From: Schistocephalus solidus
Taxonomy: Eukaryota > Platyhelminthes > Cestoda > Diphyllobothriidea > Diphyllobothriidae
NCBI GenBank assembly: GCA_017591395.1
Contig: WEDG01005138.1
Coordinates: 62,001-126,000, forward strand
DNA length: 64,000 nucleotides
Reading direction: 5' to 3'
Shown here: positions 11,444-24,374 of the stretch, piece by piece
Layout: each line of letters begins with the position of its first letter
How positions within the stretch are numbered: position 1 is the stretch's first letter
Made by a program: the position numbers and the translations under genes
The notes under the pieces: generated by a model
Seen by the model: only the letters and a program-made list of their open reading frames with translations
The model's database searches: none
Told to the model about the DNA's origin: nothing

Positions 11444-14400
11444 GTAAGCAACCGGATGTATTTGCCTCTCCCTCTCCTATGGAAATGTTGGGGATCCAAA
11501 GGGCTTGACGATTTGATCCTTCCGCTTGTTTATTCTTGTTTTGCAACTTCCTCCCTTCAAGTTAAAATTACTGCTGTTTCATTCCGTTCTTCCCTATTTG
11601 AGACATAGCGAGTTTACTTTTGCTGATACTTTGGCACACTTTTAATTAATATCGGTTGTTCATTGTTGAAAAAGGTGCACTATTATCCACTATAAAATTA
11701 CATATCCGGGTCGTCGACTTTTTCAGCATATCAACCTCGCTTTACCTAGTTGCCATAGCATGCCGTTAGGTAAAAAAAATAACCGAATGGCGCACCGTCT
11801 GCTTGTTCCGTTTGTGCTACAGGGTTGAAATTGTAAGAACCCGTTAGGTATAGCGTTGTTGTATTCGACTACCACGCTTGAATCATACTATGAACTTTTT
11901 CTTCTTCGCCGTCGTCTGCTTCATTCTAGTTTTTATTATTAGCATCATTAGCGCCGATAGCTTGTTGGTCTGGCTTGGCGCAGACCACCAAAGGGGCAGC
12001 AGAAATTTTTGTGCAATTTGGATAAAAAGTGATGTTGAAAGTAAGAGCGAGAAAAGTGAGGGAGACTTTCCCAACATCGACCTCGCTCTTCCCTCACTCA
12101 TCATATTCCAATATCAACGGTAGCTCAGGGCGACCAGTGGTCAGATTGAGTGCACTGACCGCCGTGGCAAGATGTAACCTTCATATGCGTACCGCACACG
12201 TTTCGCTCTATCCAACTGAATCAGACTTCACTCAGTCAGACCTCAGATCGCCGGAAGCTTTTGTAAGGCTGCACTAAGAAGGTGCCATTACAGCTTGATC
12301 CTCGGTCTGAAGGCATGAATTCTTCGGTCATCCGGAAAAATTTCCTTCTTCGATATTTTAAGCTTACTTTTACTGGAAAAGCTTGTAAGGTTTATCATAG
12401 GTAGAAAAGGTCGCACAGAGTCGACATCGTTCCTTCCTTCATCTCCCCCTCAGTGCTGGGCGCAAGTCCGAGTCAGGCCAACTGGAGGCGGGATAAACCG
12501 GCGCACCTTCAGTGACGTAGACCTGTGTCTATGACGTAGCGCACCTATTCGATGCCCGTTTGATGCGTGATGCAAGCTTACTTTCTCGTTTCACAGGTCT
12601 GGAGTGCCCACTGCCCATTTGGTGCGTTCACGCAGCTTCTTTTTGAGGCATAATTGTACTTGCGAAGAATTCTCATAAGTGCGCTAGGAATCCCGTTCAT
12701 TTTGAATAAGTAAGTGTGTGCACGCATTCGTCTTTATAGGAGCAGCTGGCATGTCCTGGCTGAGACATTTGGCGGCAGTAGAAGTGAAGTCAGTGCGCAT
12801 TTTTCGATGTCTAGGCTACGAGGAAATTGCGATGGACCGTGGTACCTAAGAGGTCTACAGGACGGTAGTCACGAAGATCCTTCTCACACCGTGTCGCAGA
12901 CCTAATTGTCTTATGCCTTATGTCTCTCTCATAATAACCATCGTTCAGTAACCTATTTGAAAATTTTCTCAGTCGAGTTTGAATATCTAGACCTACAGAG
13001 GGATTTCCATTAACATAAACGGAAAAGTTTTGCTAAAGCACCCTCTCGCTTCGTTTTCTCCATTTGAATTGAGCGTTTGCATTTCAAGTAGGCGAATTTC
13101 GCGGTTCCTAGAAAAGGACCAACCTCTGTAAGTTGACTACTGTACCGTGCTTAACCCGCAGTTTACTATCCTTCGCATGCGCCTGGCATTAACGCTTACT
13201 GCCTGTGATCCGCGCCTTAAAAGGTACAGGTTACAGAGCACATCTCTTACCCCATCCTCCTAATAAGGCTTATAAAATGCCGCCATTGTTAAGCTGTTGC
13301 GAGCTTGATGCCACTTTTAGACAACGTTCGAGGGTAGCAACCTCGACTTTCGGCTTGTCATTGTTGGTCCACGTCTGTCAAAGGCCCAGTCCAAAGTCCA
13401 CATTATATAAATACACTGCACCGTGTGACCTTTTTGTATTTGCTTTTTCAGCCTGAGCAGCCTCCTCTGTGCCCCCGCAACCCAGGCATTGAATACACAG
13501 TTTTTTTCTATGCATACCGCAGCTTGGTTAGGTCCCTCGCTTTCCTTGCATCTGCAGTGCCCGTTCTTTTAGACATCGATTTTTTCGGGTTATTACGATC
13601 AGCTGATATTATTTTTGCGTGCCAAAGTTCTTTTATAGCCTGTATATTTACCTCTCATCTGACAACCAATCTGTCCAACAGGTAGTTCAACTGCACGAAA
13701 ACATATCATCGGGACACCTTTCACTGTTTCCTACAGTCTCTTCATATTTCGATAAAATCGCCCGCAAAGGCACTTTGGATTTACTTTTGGCCAGCCTGTC
13801 AGATAACGGTTTTCTAGTCCCACTGTAGGCATGAAGTGACTTTTGTCGGTGTCTTTGGCCTATATAACTCCTACTTTGTGCTGAAAGTCCCTTCATTACT
13901 ATTTCGGTGTCACAACTGTCATGCAGGACTGACTAAGAATTTTTTGCCAGTGTGCCGTTCTGCAACATTTATCGAATATTTTGTTGTTGTTCGTGAATCA
14001 ACACGGGGACCTGCTAGAAGTGAACGCCGGTATCATTTCTTTGTTGCCGTCGCAGTGTCGCAGACTGTCTGACTCAACTTCCCATACCTCATGGCGCACT
14101 GCTGCTCGGAATTGCCTTCCAGGTATGTCGTAGACCCGACGTCTTCAAATGGTTGCGTGAAATGGGAACCCATTATTGAAGGATTGTAACGGGGACGGCG
14201 TGGCCAGAAATTGAGAATTGACATCGTTCGTATCACATGCACCTGATTTTATGCGACCCCTGAGGGGACCAAGTCATTGATAATTAGAGTCATACGATGC
14301 TCAGATCTAGCGACCTCCCAACAGGAGCCCTGTGACACCACCTACCCATTGGCCAATTTCATCCTTAAGGCATGTTTGTGTCCCTTTGTATGGAAACAAC

Positions 14401-16169
14401 ATACCATACAAGTTTTAAACTCTCGTGGTGAATGGATTTGTGAGGCCAAGACAGGCATCTAAAGACTTGGCTTCCTACACTGCTAACGAGGTAGGGTGTT
14501 CATGCTGACGTGAGGTCGTAGTCCTCAAGAATGCATGCCTGTGGGAATTAACTGGGTAGGCCTACGCTTTACCCCAGTGTGAAGAGTTTTTTTCAGGAGG
14601 AACTGAGTGATTTCAAAACCATTTACAGACGTAGGAAATAAATCAACCCCTCCGTGCAAATTAAGCGAAAACAGATTTCCTGTGGTTACTAAAAAATAAA
14701 ATGTCCTTCGCACCTACATCAGCCCTATTGACATCGGCCGCGTGTTCACCTATCGACGAATACGGAAGCTCATAACACTGGATTCGTTGGATTTTGCTCA
14801 ATTTTTGGAGTTAACGTCTCTTTCTGACTGGAAGAGCACATAACCACATCGCCTTCGATCACGGCGTCCAAGAAACCACGCGAGTTGCTCAGCATGGCAA
14901 TGTAAGTGTCGAAGAGTTTTCAATCCACCTTTCAGGCGCCTGACGATAGGTTAAAAAATAATGCACATCGGAGGTGTTCATATTCTGTAGCCGTTATGCT
15001 ATCTACTCCTTATCCCTGAATAAAAATGCAGCCTCACATTTCGATGCTTGAAATAGATACCAGTAGACCAAACGGGTATCGAGTAGGCAGGGTGTACGGC
15101 GTTTTACGTCCCCACTATGTCACAGTAGACTTGCTCATCTTTCCTGCTAGAGTCGTTGAAACGCCTTCCTTCACGCTAGTTAGTAGCACCCTCTCTGATA
15201 TTCACACTGAGGTTGACTGTATACCCCCTAAACTATTATTTGGCTTCCCGTCTTCATAGCTGTCTTATAACAGAACACCATTGTGTTAACCAGGTATTAA
15301 GTCAGATGAGGGTTGGTTGACCCAACGTCCACAGATGCTTATGTCCTACCTCCTAGAACCTCAACCTTACAGGGTTTCGCTTTTGTGCTCCGCCCTCACT
15401 TTTCAAGAATGTTAGCTAGTATTCTATTTCGGCCTTTTTTGTTCGTTTTTAAACGGAGCCTTCGCGGCTGGCCATCTAACATTCAAAATGAACTGCCTCT
15501 TCGTGTATCAGTTTGACTCCAGCCCTTTGTCAAAATGCCGTCTTAGAGCCTCCGCAGACTTTCGGAGTGACTATACACTTACCTTTGCATCGTATTTTTA
15601 TGCAGAATTTGCGCTTTCATTTATCCTGCCAAGTTTGCATATGCGCTTGCATGTGCGCGAGTGTAGCCCTGCAATCGGGCAAATAGAAGTTGTGACCATC
15701 GTTCAGAGAAGAACTTATTACTTTTTTTTCAGAGGACGCGGGCATGGCAATATGCTTTTCAATATGATATTCATAAGCGAACTAAAATGCTGTTGGGCTA
15801 TTTCACAACAGGGTCACACTGGCTCATGGTTTACGTTAGTCCAGCTGTTATGAGTCTGAGCGAGCCCCCAACTATTACCATGTATTAATGGGGCAAAATT
15901 GTTCTCCCATTCGCCTCCATCGCCCAGTGCGTATCTTGTTGGCTCGACTTAGATAGATGACCGATACAAAAAAGACAAGGGAACGTAGGCTCGATCCACC
16001 CCGAGTATCGGGTACATTTTTCCTCGCAATAAGCATCGAATGACCTTGGAAACAGTCACGATGCATTCAAGTCAGTGGTGGAATGACTCCACTGACGGAG
16101 CAAATAGACCCTCTTCTAAATATTAGCAAACTACGATGGATCCTATAGGTCGAATGACATTAGCTACAA
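11444..16169. other. Start of a long intron; nothing recognised
   Basis: Short open frames only, without domains or splice-phase consistency with the flanking exons. No repeat match found by eye. Confidence 0.4.
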
Positions 16170-16312
16170 AGACGAGCGAGGCTGGAATGGCCATTTGGCT
16201 TATTAGCCGTCTTCACCTCACGATACCTAACCGCAGGTAGTGCCCCACCAGAGGATAGAACTCGCGACCCGTTGATCAGAAGTCCAAAGCTCTAACCATT
16301 GAGCCATTTATG
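16170..16312 (-). repeat. tRNA-derived SINE
   Basis: The reverse complement begins with a tRNA-like head, TGGCTCAATGGTTAGAG (A-box-like), continues through GGACTTCTGATCAACGGGTCGCGAGTTC (B-box-like), then GGGGCACTACCTGCGGTTAGG and ends near GGCCATTCCAGCC. The same family is seen at 46670-46840 (+) and in the 46.3-46.65 and 52.4-52.5 kb repeats. Confidence 0.65.
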
Positions 16313-16364
16313 TGGTCTTTATGATGCCTCTCCGCTCCGTAAGAGTTCATGACGGTTCAACCGT

Positions 16365-16810
16365 CGGTTTCGACGAGGTTCACCGTGTGCCCCACAACAA
16401 GATGACGCAGGGAAGGTGACATGCGCATCAATTAGTTTGCAGTAGTAGTGAACTTGCGCTGCATCTACCACACTCTTCCCCTCCACATCTGGGCCCGATG
16501 TCATGATCAAGTCACGAAGACTGGAGGTGAGAGAGGGTGCAGGTGGCTGGCGCGGCCGGAGCCGCCACTAAGCATGCCACCACATCTGGCTCCGATCCCA
16601 CGGACTGGGAGTGCCATAAAGTCCACATTAAGGAGTCATTTCAACCTGACTCTCGGTCCGCCAGTCGGCTGCTGCAGATAAACACACACTGGACTGGCTG
16701 CTAGTTCCCAGTTATCACTTCAGTCAGCAGCCTTCCCAGCCACGTATTTTTTCACCGTGCTAGCTTCAAGTGCGCGAGCTTGCCTAAAATGAGGAAACTG
16801 CGCTGAGCCG
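16365..16810 (-). repeat. SINE-like repeat (A-head type)
   Basis: Reads on the + strand as the reverse complement of the A module: TCGACGAGGTTCACCGTGTG, GCTGCATCTACCACACTCTTCC, GGTGGCTGGCGCGGCCGGAG, GATCCCACGGACTGGGAGTGCC, CCTGACTCTCGGTCCGCCAGTC, then a GCAGCCTTCCCAGCCACG end block. It matches 24375-24790 closely. Confidence 0.75.
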
Positions 16811-17459
16811 TCGGCCTCATTCTCTATTCCTATTCTCCGACTCCATCCGTAAGTCCTAAGAACCCCTCATTGGTGTTAGGCACCTGCGAAGGGAGGCATC
16901 AGTTTATGTATGGCACATATAGACTAGCTGTTTAGTCTTGTCAGTCCATGTCTTCACTCCTATCGCACTGGGTGTGGACGAGGGTTGGGTGGATGGAGCG
17001 CACGTTTGCATATCTCACGTATGTAAAATCCGAGCTTGTCTTTTAGAACGCGCTCCATGTTGACTTTACGTCCAGAAGCATAGCCTGTTGGTTTGGCCTA
17101 GCAGCGAGTGAAGAGAAGGTGGTGTCGATCCGCATTGAACCTGGTGCCTAACCTCTAGCCTATAATAAACATTCGAAAAGTCACGTCTGGGAAGGTTGCT
17201 GGCTAAAGGAATGTCATGTTCCTCCTTTAAAACGAGTATCTGAATGCTTCTATGAGGTCTCTCAATTCTGTGAGATCCGACACCAAAATTGATGCCTGGT
17301 ACACGTGGATTTGAGAAGTGCGTGGTGAGTTGTACGGCTGGAAGTGCTGTTTGGTTTTGTCAGTTGTAGTACATCCCCTCTAGTCATTTTGAATTTGCAC
17401 TACCACCGGAACTCGGTGGAAGAGTGAAGTGTAATGTGTGCTTAAATATGAAAAATGTA

Positions 17460-17545
17460 TGCGCAAGTCATCACTGCATCTACCGCATAGGGCAACGGTA
17501 AACATCGGCGTCTGTGATGATCGAACGGTTGTGCTGGCTGTATTT
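17460..17545 (+). repeat. Possible SINE tail fragment
   Basis: Contains GCGCAAGTCATC, then a GGTAAACATCGGCGTCTGTGATGATCGAACGG block resembling the GGTGGACATCGTCGGACTACGACGGTCGAAC tail of better copies. Short and diverged. Confidence 0.35.
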
Positions 17546-18439
17546 TGATCTTATACTTACAAATGCACACTGCACAAGCCCCATGCTACCCCGTACACAA
17601 CGCAGATCACTATGCTTTTAGGTGTAATTTACTCCCTGTCCTTGACAAAAAGCGGTTTTTGCGAACAAATGTGGTTGACTTCGTCTATTTGGCTATCTAA
17701 ACTACACGTTACCTCAGATCTGGCTTTTCGAAATTGTTATCCACTCTATGAAAAAGCCACACGAAGTCTTTTTGACCACAGAAAGCCGACTTTAGCTCAC
17801 AGTCTCGCTGGTTCTTCATGGCCCATAAGCCGTTGGTCTATTTCACGTGACCATTGCAGTTCATCCTTTCACTGAGGCCATTTGGGGCCATGACATGAAG
17901 TTCACATTGGCGTTTGTGTGACTGGTGCACTTTCATTTGACCTTCGAAGGATCGTCTACGCGGTTCCTCACTTTAAGGCCTGATTTCCTTAGATTTCCAA
18001 CAGACGACCATTGATAGTTCTTCCGTCGTAGTGTAAGAAAAGCAAAACTGCCTGCTCAGGCAGCCATGACGTGCACCTAAGCCCCTAGTCTTGTCCTTCT
18101 ACCCGGCTCATTTGGTAAATAAGTAATCCTTTTGACTGACGGCTCTCAGTGCAATAATTGGTCTGACTGATGGAGCGTACATCATTGGATTTCGGTGAAA
18201 TTGCGGGAAATGTTTGGACGAATTTTATTCGCCGGTTTCAAGTTGTTTGACTGTACTTACATACTGTTCGTCGAATAGAACGCTTAAGCTGACAAGTCGA
18301 AGTGGGCGCCATCACACGGGTTCATCCGAGCGAACCAAACCTTTCCTTGTTTCATTTTCCCTTTTTTGCCAGGCCAAAGTTAATAACCGCCGGTCGAAAG
18401 AGTCCTGCCTATCTAACTCTCGAAATATCATTTGTTGGC

Positions 18440-18565
18440 ATCGGCTCTTTCTTTCTTTCGTTATTTCTTTCTTTCATTTCTTCTGTCTTTATTTATTTAT
18501 TTCTTTCCTCCCTTCTTTCTTGATTTTTTTTTTATTTCTATCTTTATATCTATCTTTATTTCTTT
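18440..18565. repeat. CTTT/ATTT-rich microsatellite
   Basis: Imperfect tandem TTTC, TTTA and TCTTTA units. The open frames across it translate only low-complexity Ser/Phe/Leu peptides. Confidence 0.85.
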
Positions 18566-19146
18566 CGTACCATGCGGTTGCCGCCCGGCCTGCGTATAAA
18601 CATAAATTCCTCTACCGCCAACTCCACTGAGAAGGGGTGTTTTAAGAGCGCAAGAAGTGAGTACGGCGCATACAGCCTGCCAACGGGAAGTGTGGGCAGA
18701 CTGAATTACGTCAACACACCGCAGAGCGCAAAACGACTGGCGGTAAGGTGTTGGTTTCCACACTACTACTCCCTTTCCTACATCGTGATTGGCCGCGACT
18801 TCTCCCACTGTTTCACCGAACGAGTCACCTCGAATCTTAGTCGCATTTTACCTGGACTTCCCATTGCGTCAAACCCCATAATTTTTTGACTAAGCAGCGC
18901 GGCTTCATCCTCTGTGGTGGTTTTAGTGCGGCCATTTGCGATGAAGATTCTGATAGTTTGAGGTATCCTCTGGCCTAATAAATAGACTGAGAGTCTTTTA
19001 AGCCTCTAGATAGTTGCTTATTAAATCACGAACTCTAGACGTGACGAGAATAAAGTGTAACGCCCTCGTTCCTTACGAAGATGAATACGACGCCAGAGAA
19101 TTCATTTGAAAGTTTACAGTTAACTTGGTCAATTAAAGACAGTCCT

Positions 19147-19460
19147 TCTCCCCCTTTCCTCCTCCTCCTCCTCCTCTTCCTCCTCCTCCTCCTCCTCCTC
19201 CCTCCCTCCCTCCTCCTCCCTCCTCCCTCCTCCCTCCCTCCTCCCTCCCTCCTCCTCCCTCCCTCCTCCCTCCCTCCTCCTCCCTCCCTCCTCCCTCCCT
19301 CCCTCCCTCCCTCCCTCCCTCCCTCCTCCCTCCCTCCCTCCCTCCCTCCCTCCCTCCCTCCCTCCCTCCCTCCCTCCCTCCCTCCCTCCTCCCTCCCTCC
19401 CTCCCTCCCTCCCTCCTCCCTCCTCCCTCCCTCCCTCCCTCCCTCCCCTCCCTCCATTAT
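19147..19460. repeat. Long pyrimidine microsatellite (CTCC)n/(CCTCCT)n
   Basis: About 310 bp of uninterrupted C/T on the + strand, made of CTC, CTCC and CCTCCT units. The complementary strand is pure purine (GGAG, GGGA). Long open frames on both strands are by-products of the repeat. Confidence 0.95.
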
Positions 19461-20615
19461 CCTCCGTCTTCTTATTCCTCTTCTTTTTCCTCCTCATTCA
19501 AACGAGGGATTACGGCTAAAGCTCGAAAGTCCTCATCTTCGCATTCTGTCTAGAAGCTAGTCCTTGAGGAGAAACGTAGAAAGACGTGGAGGTTCTCAGA
19601 CTTCCTGACTACTGTCTACCATGGGTTTAGGTGTTAATCCAGACTCTGTTTGGCTGCAACTCTTCAAAGAGCTAGTTGGAAACGAAAATTTTCATCAACG
19701 GTGTAATTTGCACTAGAGTAAACTACCTACTCATCCTTATTTAGTTTTCATGTCTTTGAAAAGCTCTGCGAAACTATATGCCTTAAGATCTTAATACTTA
19801 CCCAGCCAATGTATCTTAGTCATGTGGCATATTTACCTTGCACATATCTCCTCCGATTACCTAAAATATTTTGAGCTCGAGGATTTTATTTTAAAGAGCT
19901 TCTCATTCTTCCCAGGGTTAGTATAGGCGTTGATAGTAAAATGTTCTCGAAAGCGTTTTCCAAAAAGGAAATCCATTAAAACCGTTCAACAGAACGGGTC
20001 TTCTTAGAGTCTCAATATTTATTTTCCAAGAGGCTTCTTAATCAGCGACTCTGTAGTGGGCAAACGGGGCGTTTGGTAGATTGCCACTACTAAAGCCAAT
20101 TAATTTTACAGCAAAATAAAATGATTAAGAAACACGTTTTCTAAGAAAAGCAGAACAAATGTAGATGCAGCCGGACTGGAAGTTTTCGAGATGTTTTTTT
20201 TCAAAAAAATCAATAAAATTGTCAATTCTTGATGAAATAGTGGCACCCATCACAAAGTACACAGAAGAGTCCTTTGTCTGATTCCTTTCTGTGATCTTTT
20301 TTTTTAAATGTTCATGCCTATCAAAGAATGGTGTGCCATGACTATATTCTCCAGGCATCGAAAACTTTGCATTTAAAATTTAAACTAAGTAACTGAAAGC
20401 CCTTTGTGCCAATCCAACACATTATATGCTCAACCAACTATTTTTTAACCACAAAGAGTGATCTTTCCAGTCTCTTTTGATATTGTAGAGGTACGCTTTC
20501 AGCAGGATGTTTAAAATTACAAAAACAGTTTATAACCCCAGATTGCGGATTATAAGTAAACTTTGATCAACAGCTGAACTCATCGGGTTTCTCCTGAGGG
20601 TCGCCGATAAACATC
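19461..20615. other. Intronic spacer, nothing recognised
   Basis: AT-rich, no supported coding frame. The 3' end of the RTE copy probably lies within its right end, but the exact terminus is not visible. Confidence 0.4.
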
Positions 20616-21493
20616 TCAGCTCTCTAAATTGGACTCGTTAGCGTTAGGAGGTGCTGAGTCTGTTAGGGCTCTGCTGCGGGTACTGGTAGTCGAACTCATG
20701 GCAGGACTATGGGAAGTGTTGGTAGGTGCGCAAGATGTTTTGCCATCGCGGTGGATTCCGCTTTCGTGGATGCACATGCAACCGAGCAAGCCCATGCAAT
20801 GAGTAAATGCGCGTGGGCAGTGAGGGCGTTGGAGGCGGCGGTCTCTGCTGTGTGTTAGTGCTCCAGGCACTAGTTCGCCAGTCTCTGTGCAATGGATTCG
20901 CAACTGACTCATTAGGTCTATGCGTGAGGTGAATGCCCGATCACTATGGGGACAGGTTACTACCAAGTCCCCATCGGGCGGTGGTGGTGAAGGTGGAGGT
21001 CGCAGGTGGCAGGTAGTCGGAGGTGGCTACTGAGTTGGTGGAAGTGGGGCAAATGGTGTTCGTCGCCGTGATAGGCGCAGGGGGTGGAGGAGAGAGGATC
21101 GTGTCGGTGATCGTGGGCGGTGGGGCATCGATGAATTTGTTATCAGTGGTTGAGGTGGTCGTCGTCGTGGGGTCTGAGGCAGGAGTGGCAGATGTTGATT
21201 TTATGGGATTGTTGTTGCATTGAGTTCGACGATGTCCGACCAGGCCGATTCGCGCGCGGAATGTGCGTTGACAGCGTGGGCACGTTGGCATGGCTTGGGC
21301 ATTGGTGGTGTTGATCCGCGGTGCTTGTGATTTGTGAGCCACCCTTTAGGCTTTAGCAGCGGCGATCCGATTGACCTCATAGATTGCTGCACCAGTCTTC
21401 ACGGATCTTCTCCATGTCGGTCTGTCCTGGGCGAAATCCTCCCAGGTCGCCGGGTTTATTTGCATTTGCTTCAGAGATTTCTTCAGTGTCCTT
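20616..21493 (-). pseudogene. RTE-like element copy 1: C-terminal C2H2 zinc-finger tail
   Basis: Downstream of the RT on the minus strand, the frame 21543-21346 (KTGAAIYEVNRIAAAKA) leads into two further frames (21342-20944 and 20966-20616) with finger-like units. The first is intact in pattern, C-X2-C-X12-H-X4-C, and begins CPRCQRTFRARIG. A Thr/Pro/Ser-rich linker of about 90 residues follows, then two degenerate units: CPHSDRAF, which has lost its second Cys, and RPHCPRAF, which has lost its first. The linkers contain TETGELVPGA and THSRDRRLQ, shared with copy 2 at 54.6 kb. Frameshifts break it. The tail presumably binds nucleic acid in the element RNP; that role is inferred. Confidence 0.75.
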
Positions 21494-23472
21494 TTAGCGT
21501 CGTTTTTGACCTCCCTGCCGGCGAGAACCCGTAGCGACATCACCGTAGAAAAGTCGTTTGGGTAGTCGCTCGTCGTCCATTCTCACCAGATGGCCGCTCC
21601 ATCGCAGTTGCACTTGCCTCAGCATGGCGTCGATGCTGAGGATTCTTGCCCGCTCCAGGACTTCCTTTTCCGGGATCCTGTCCTGCCATCTGAGCTTCAG
21701 AATTCTGCGGAGGCAGCCGAGAATGAAGTGATTCAGCTTCCTGACTTGGTTCGAGTAGACGGTCCAGGTTTCCGCTCCATAAAGGAGTGTCGTCAAGAAG
21801 AAGGCCTTGTACATTTTCAGTTTGGTGTTCAGGTGAATACTGTGGCGATTCCATACGGAGGCCTGCAGCCGGTCGAAGGCCTGACTAGCTTTGCAGATTC
21901 GTTGGACAACATCGTCATCGATTCTCGTGTTGCGTGACAGCGTGCTTCCTAGATAAGCGAAGGTTTCCACGTTTTTGAGTTGAGCACCGTTGACATTGAT
22001 TAGGGGAGCATTTTCTTCCGCACTGGGTGGCGGCTGGTGCATGACAACCGTTTTGGCTGTACTGATTGTTAATCCAAAATCGGCGCAGCCTGCTGCGAAG
22101 AGGTCCATACTCCTTTGCATGCCACTTTGTTAAGGGCGCAGTCGTCCACGAATAGCAAGTCATGGACTGTAGTCGTAGACACACGCGTTGAAGCCTGCAT
22201 AAACCCACTGTTGAGAAGGTGCCCGTCAGTTCGATATGCGATGCGGATCCCAGGCTGCTCATCGCGGTAGGCGTCCATCAGCATAGCAGAGAACATGAGA
22301 CTGAAGAGGGTGGGGGCCAGTACGCAGCCCTGCTTCACTCCGTTGATCACTGCGAATGCTTCGGATACCGTCCCGTTGTCAGTGACGCGCGCCGTCATCC
22401 CCATCATGAAGCTGACGCACCATGTGCGTGAACCGCTCAGGACAACCAAATTTATGCATGAATTTCCACAGTCCGTCACGATTCACCGTGTCAAAGGCTT
22501 TCGTTAGATCCACGAAGGTAGTGTATAGGTGAGTTCGCATCTCCTGACACTTCTCTTGTAGCTGGCGGGTGGCAAAGATCATATCGGTTGTTCCGCGGTG
22601 TCGGCGGAAGCCACATTGGCTTTCCGGGAGCAGGCCCTGCTCTAGGTGACCGTTTAGACGATTGAGAAGGATACGGGTGAAGATCTTCTCAGCGATGTTG
22701 AGCAACAAGATGCCTCTGTGATTATCAAAGAGTTGCCGGTTCCCTTTGCGTTTGTAGAGATGGACGATGGTCGCGTCTTTGAAATCCTGAGGAACTTGTC
22801 CTTGGCGCCACATCTCCTGGAAGAGTGTTGTGAGTTCTGCCATGAGCCGGGGTCCGGCGGGCTTGTAGACTTCCAGAGGGATTGCGTCGGATCCCGTTGC
22901 TTTACCTCTGGAAATCTGCTGCACGGCCCGGATGGTTTCTGGTGGGGAAGGCGGCAGATCCAGGTCATTGGTCGTGTCCACTTGAGGGAGCTGGTCAATG
23001 GCAGCATCGGAGATGGCTGATGAGCAATTAAGGACACTTCTGAAGTACTCGGCCCATCGTTTCAGAATTTGCGATTTCTCTGTCAACAGTGTTGTGTCGT
23101 CAGAGCTGTGCCGCGGTGCGGTCCCCTTGATACACGGGCCGTAGATCGCCTTGATTGCTTTAAAAATGTTTTTTTCATTTTATTGCGGTCTGCATACCCC
23201 TGGATTTCCTCAGCCTTTCGGACCATCCAGTCATCCTGCATCTCCCGCAGCCGTTGCCGTACAAGGCGCCGACATCTGAAGAAGGCTGCTTTGGTGGTTT
23301 CAGTCCGAAGGTCCATGTAGGCTTTGTGTAATCCATTCTTCTCCGCGAGTAAGTTACTGATGTCGGCGTCATTGTCGTCAAACCAATCCTGGTGTTGCCG
23401 GCGTGCGCGTCCGAGGACTTCGAGGGCGGTGGACTGGATGACCTTTCGCAGTTGGCACCATCTTGTTTCCAC
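21494..23472 (-). pseudogene. RTE-like element copy 1: linker, reverse transcriptase and thumb
   Basis: On the minus strand, frames 23472-23083, 23086-22379, 22479-22069 and 22120-21494 join end to end as one non-LTR reverse transcriptase. In order: a basic linker (RARRQHQDWFDDND), RT motifs KATGSDAIPLEVYK, DATIVHLYKRKGN, NHRGILLLN, LPESQCGFRRHRGTTDM, FVDLTKAFDTVNRDGLW (catalytic Asp), GVKQGCVLAPTLFSLMFS, LLFVDDCAL (catalytic Asp pair, with Val where Ala is usual), [17 protein letters not shown], and the thumb block [14 protein letters not shown] with [18 protein letters not shown]. Breaks: a shift near 23083, one extra G near 22395 and a lesion at about 22117 directly after the FVDD motif. 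The block structure fits an RTE-like element. It lies antisense to the host gene inside its first intron. Confidence 0.9.
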
Positions 23473-23504
23473 GGTGCTGCTATTATCTATTACCTGGTGG
23501 TCGC

Positions 23505-23793
23505 TTACCTTGGGGCCTTCGTCGGGGTTGCAGTCGGAGCCTCATCTGACAGAGATGACGAGGCTGTGATCCGTCCAACCATCAGCATCGCCGCTCCAGA
23601 AGAATGTGTAGCCGGCACCCACCTCCTCCAGCTTACCCTGCTCAGAGAATCGGGTCTCGCTGAGAGCAGCAATCTCCACCTTGTAGCGCGCCAGTTCACG
23701 AACGACTAGCGCCGTCCTTCGTTCCGGCCGGTTGCTCCTAGGATTGTCTAAAAGGGAACGAACATTCCAGGCTGCTAGTGTGATTGGACTCAC
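23505..23793 (-). pseudogene. RTE-like element copy 1: internally deleted endonuclease
   Basis: The minus-strand frame 23793-23542 starts with LAAWNVRSLLDNPRSN, the N-terminus of an RTE-type AP endonuclease, and includes the ALSETRFSEQG block with the catalytic Glu. After TFFWSGDADG it jumps directly to WTDHSLVIS, which resembles the C-terminal SDH-type motif. The whole middle of the domain, including the expected GDFN motif, is missing, presumably about 130-150 residues. The join keeps the frame open. This copy cannot encode a working nuclease. Confidence 0.8.
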
Positions 23794-24374
23794 CCGAGCA
23801 GCCCGGAGGGTATGGGGACGGGGGGTATTGTTTTTTGTTTGAGTTTTATGACCGCGTATTTTGCGATCTGCGAGCCGCGGCCGGCTGCAGAAGACGTGAT
23901 ACCCAGCATTTGTTTAGGGCACCTTTTCTAGCCCCTTCCTCCGCGAGGAGGCAAGCACTGCTGTCCCTAAATAAGGCTGCTTTGAAATCCCAGACGGCTG
24001 CCGAACTCCACTATGGGTTGCGGTTTTGTTTTAGTGTGAGAACGACCCGAGTTAGCCTGGGCCGCCTACGGGGTTGTTGTCGCCCCCACCGTAGGACTTT
24101 TTGAGAGGGGGGAGGTGGGAAGTTCGGGAGTCAGACATACCGGGTGTGGAGGAACACAACACCGGAGACCCTCACCTGGTTTAACCCGCCGGTCGTGATC
24201 GTTGCCTGGGGTGTGGACGCTGGGAAGAACCCAACTTCGAGGCGCCACAGGTGAGAGTTGGGTACCAGTTAGAGGCGGCCACAAGAGCATTCACCACCTG
24301 TACGAGTCAAATGGAGCGACCAAATGCTATCTGTGTGGTGCTACCCTTAACTTGTACCCCTACACCCCAGATAC
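23794..24374 (-). mobile_element. Probable 5' leader of RTE-like copy 1
   Basis: GC-rich sequence between the endonuclease start and the SINE cluster. It has no RT-like coding content. The 5' end of the element is not defined; it must fall before the SINE boundary near 24375. Confidence 0.4.

Noticed and set aside
18214..18630. 138-codon frame rich in Ser/Phe/Leu
   Set aside because: Produced by the CTTT/ATTT microsatellite.
19035..19560. Long open frames on both strands giving Pro/Ser/Leu- or Gly/Arg/Glu-rich proteins
   Set aside because: They are direct translations of the CTCC microsatellite and have no flanking coding signal.
21023..24104. Several plus-strand frames of 66-115 codons
   Set aside because: They are antisense shadows of the minus-strand RTE-like coding sequence.
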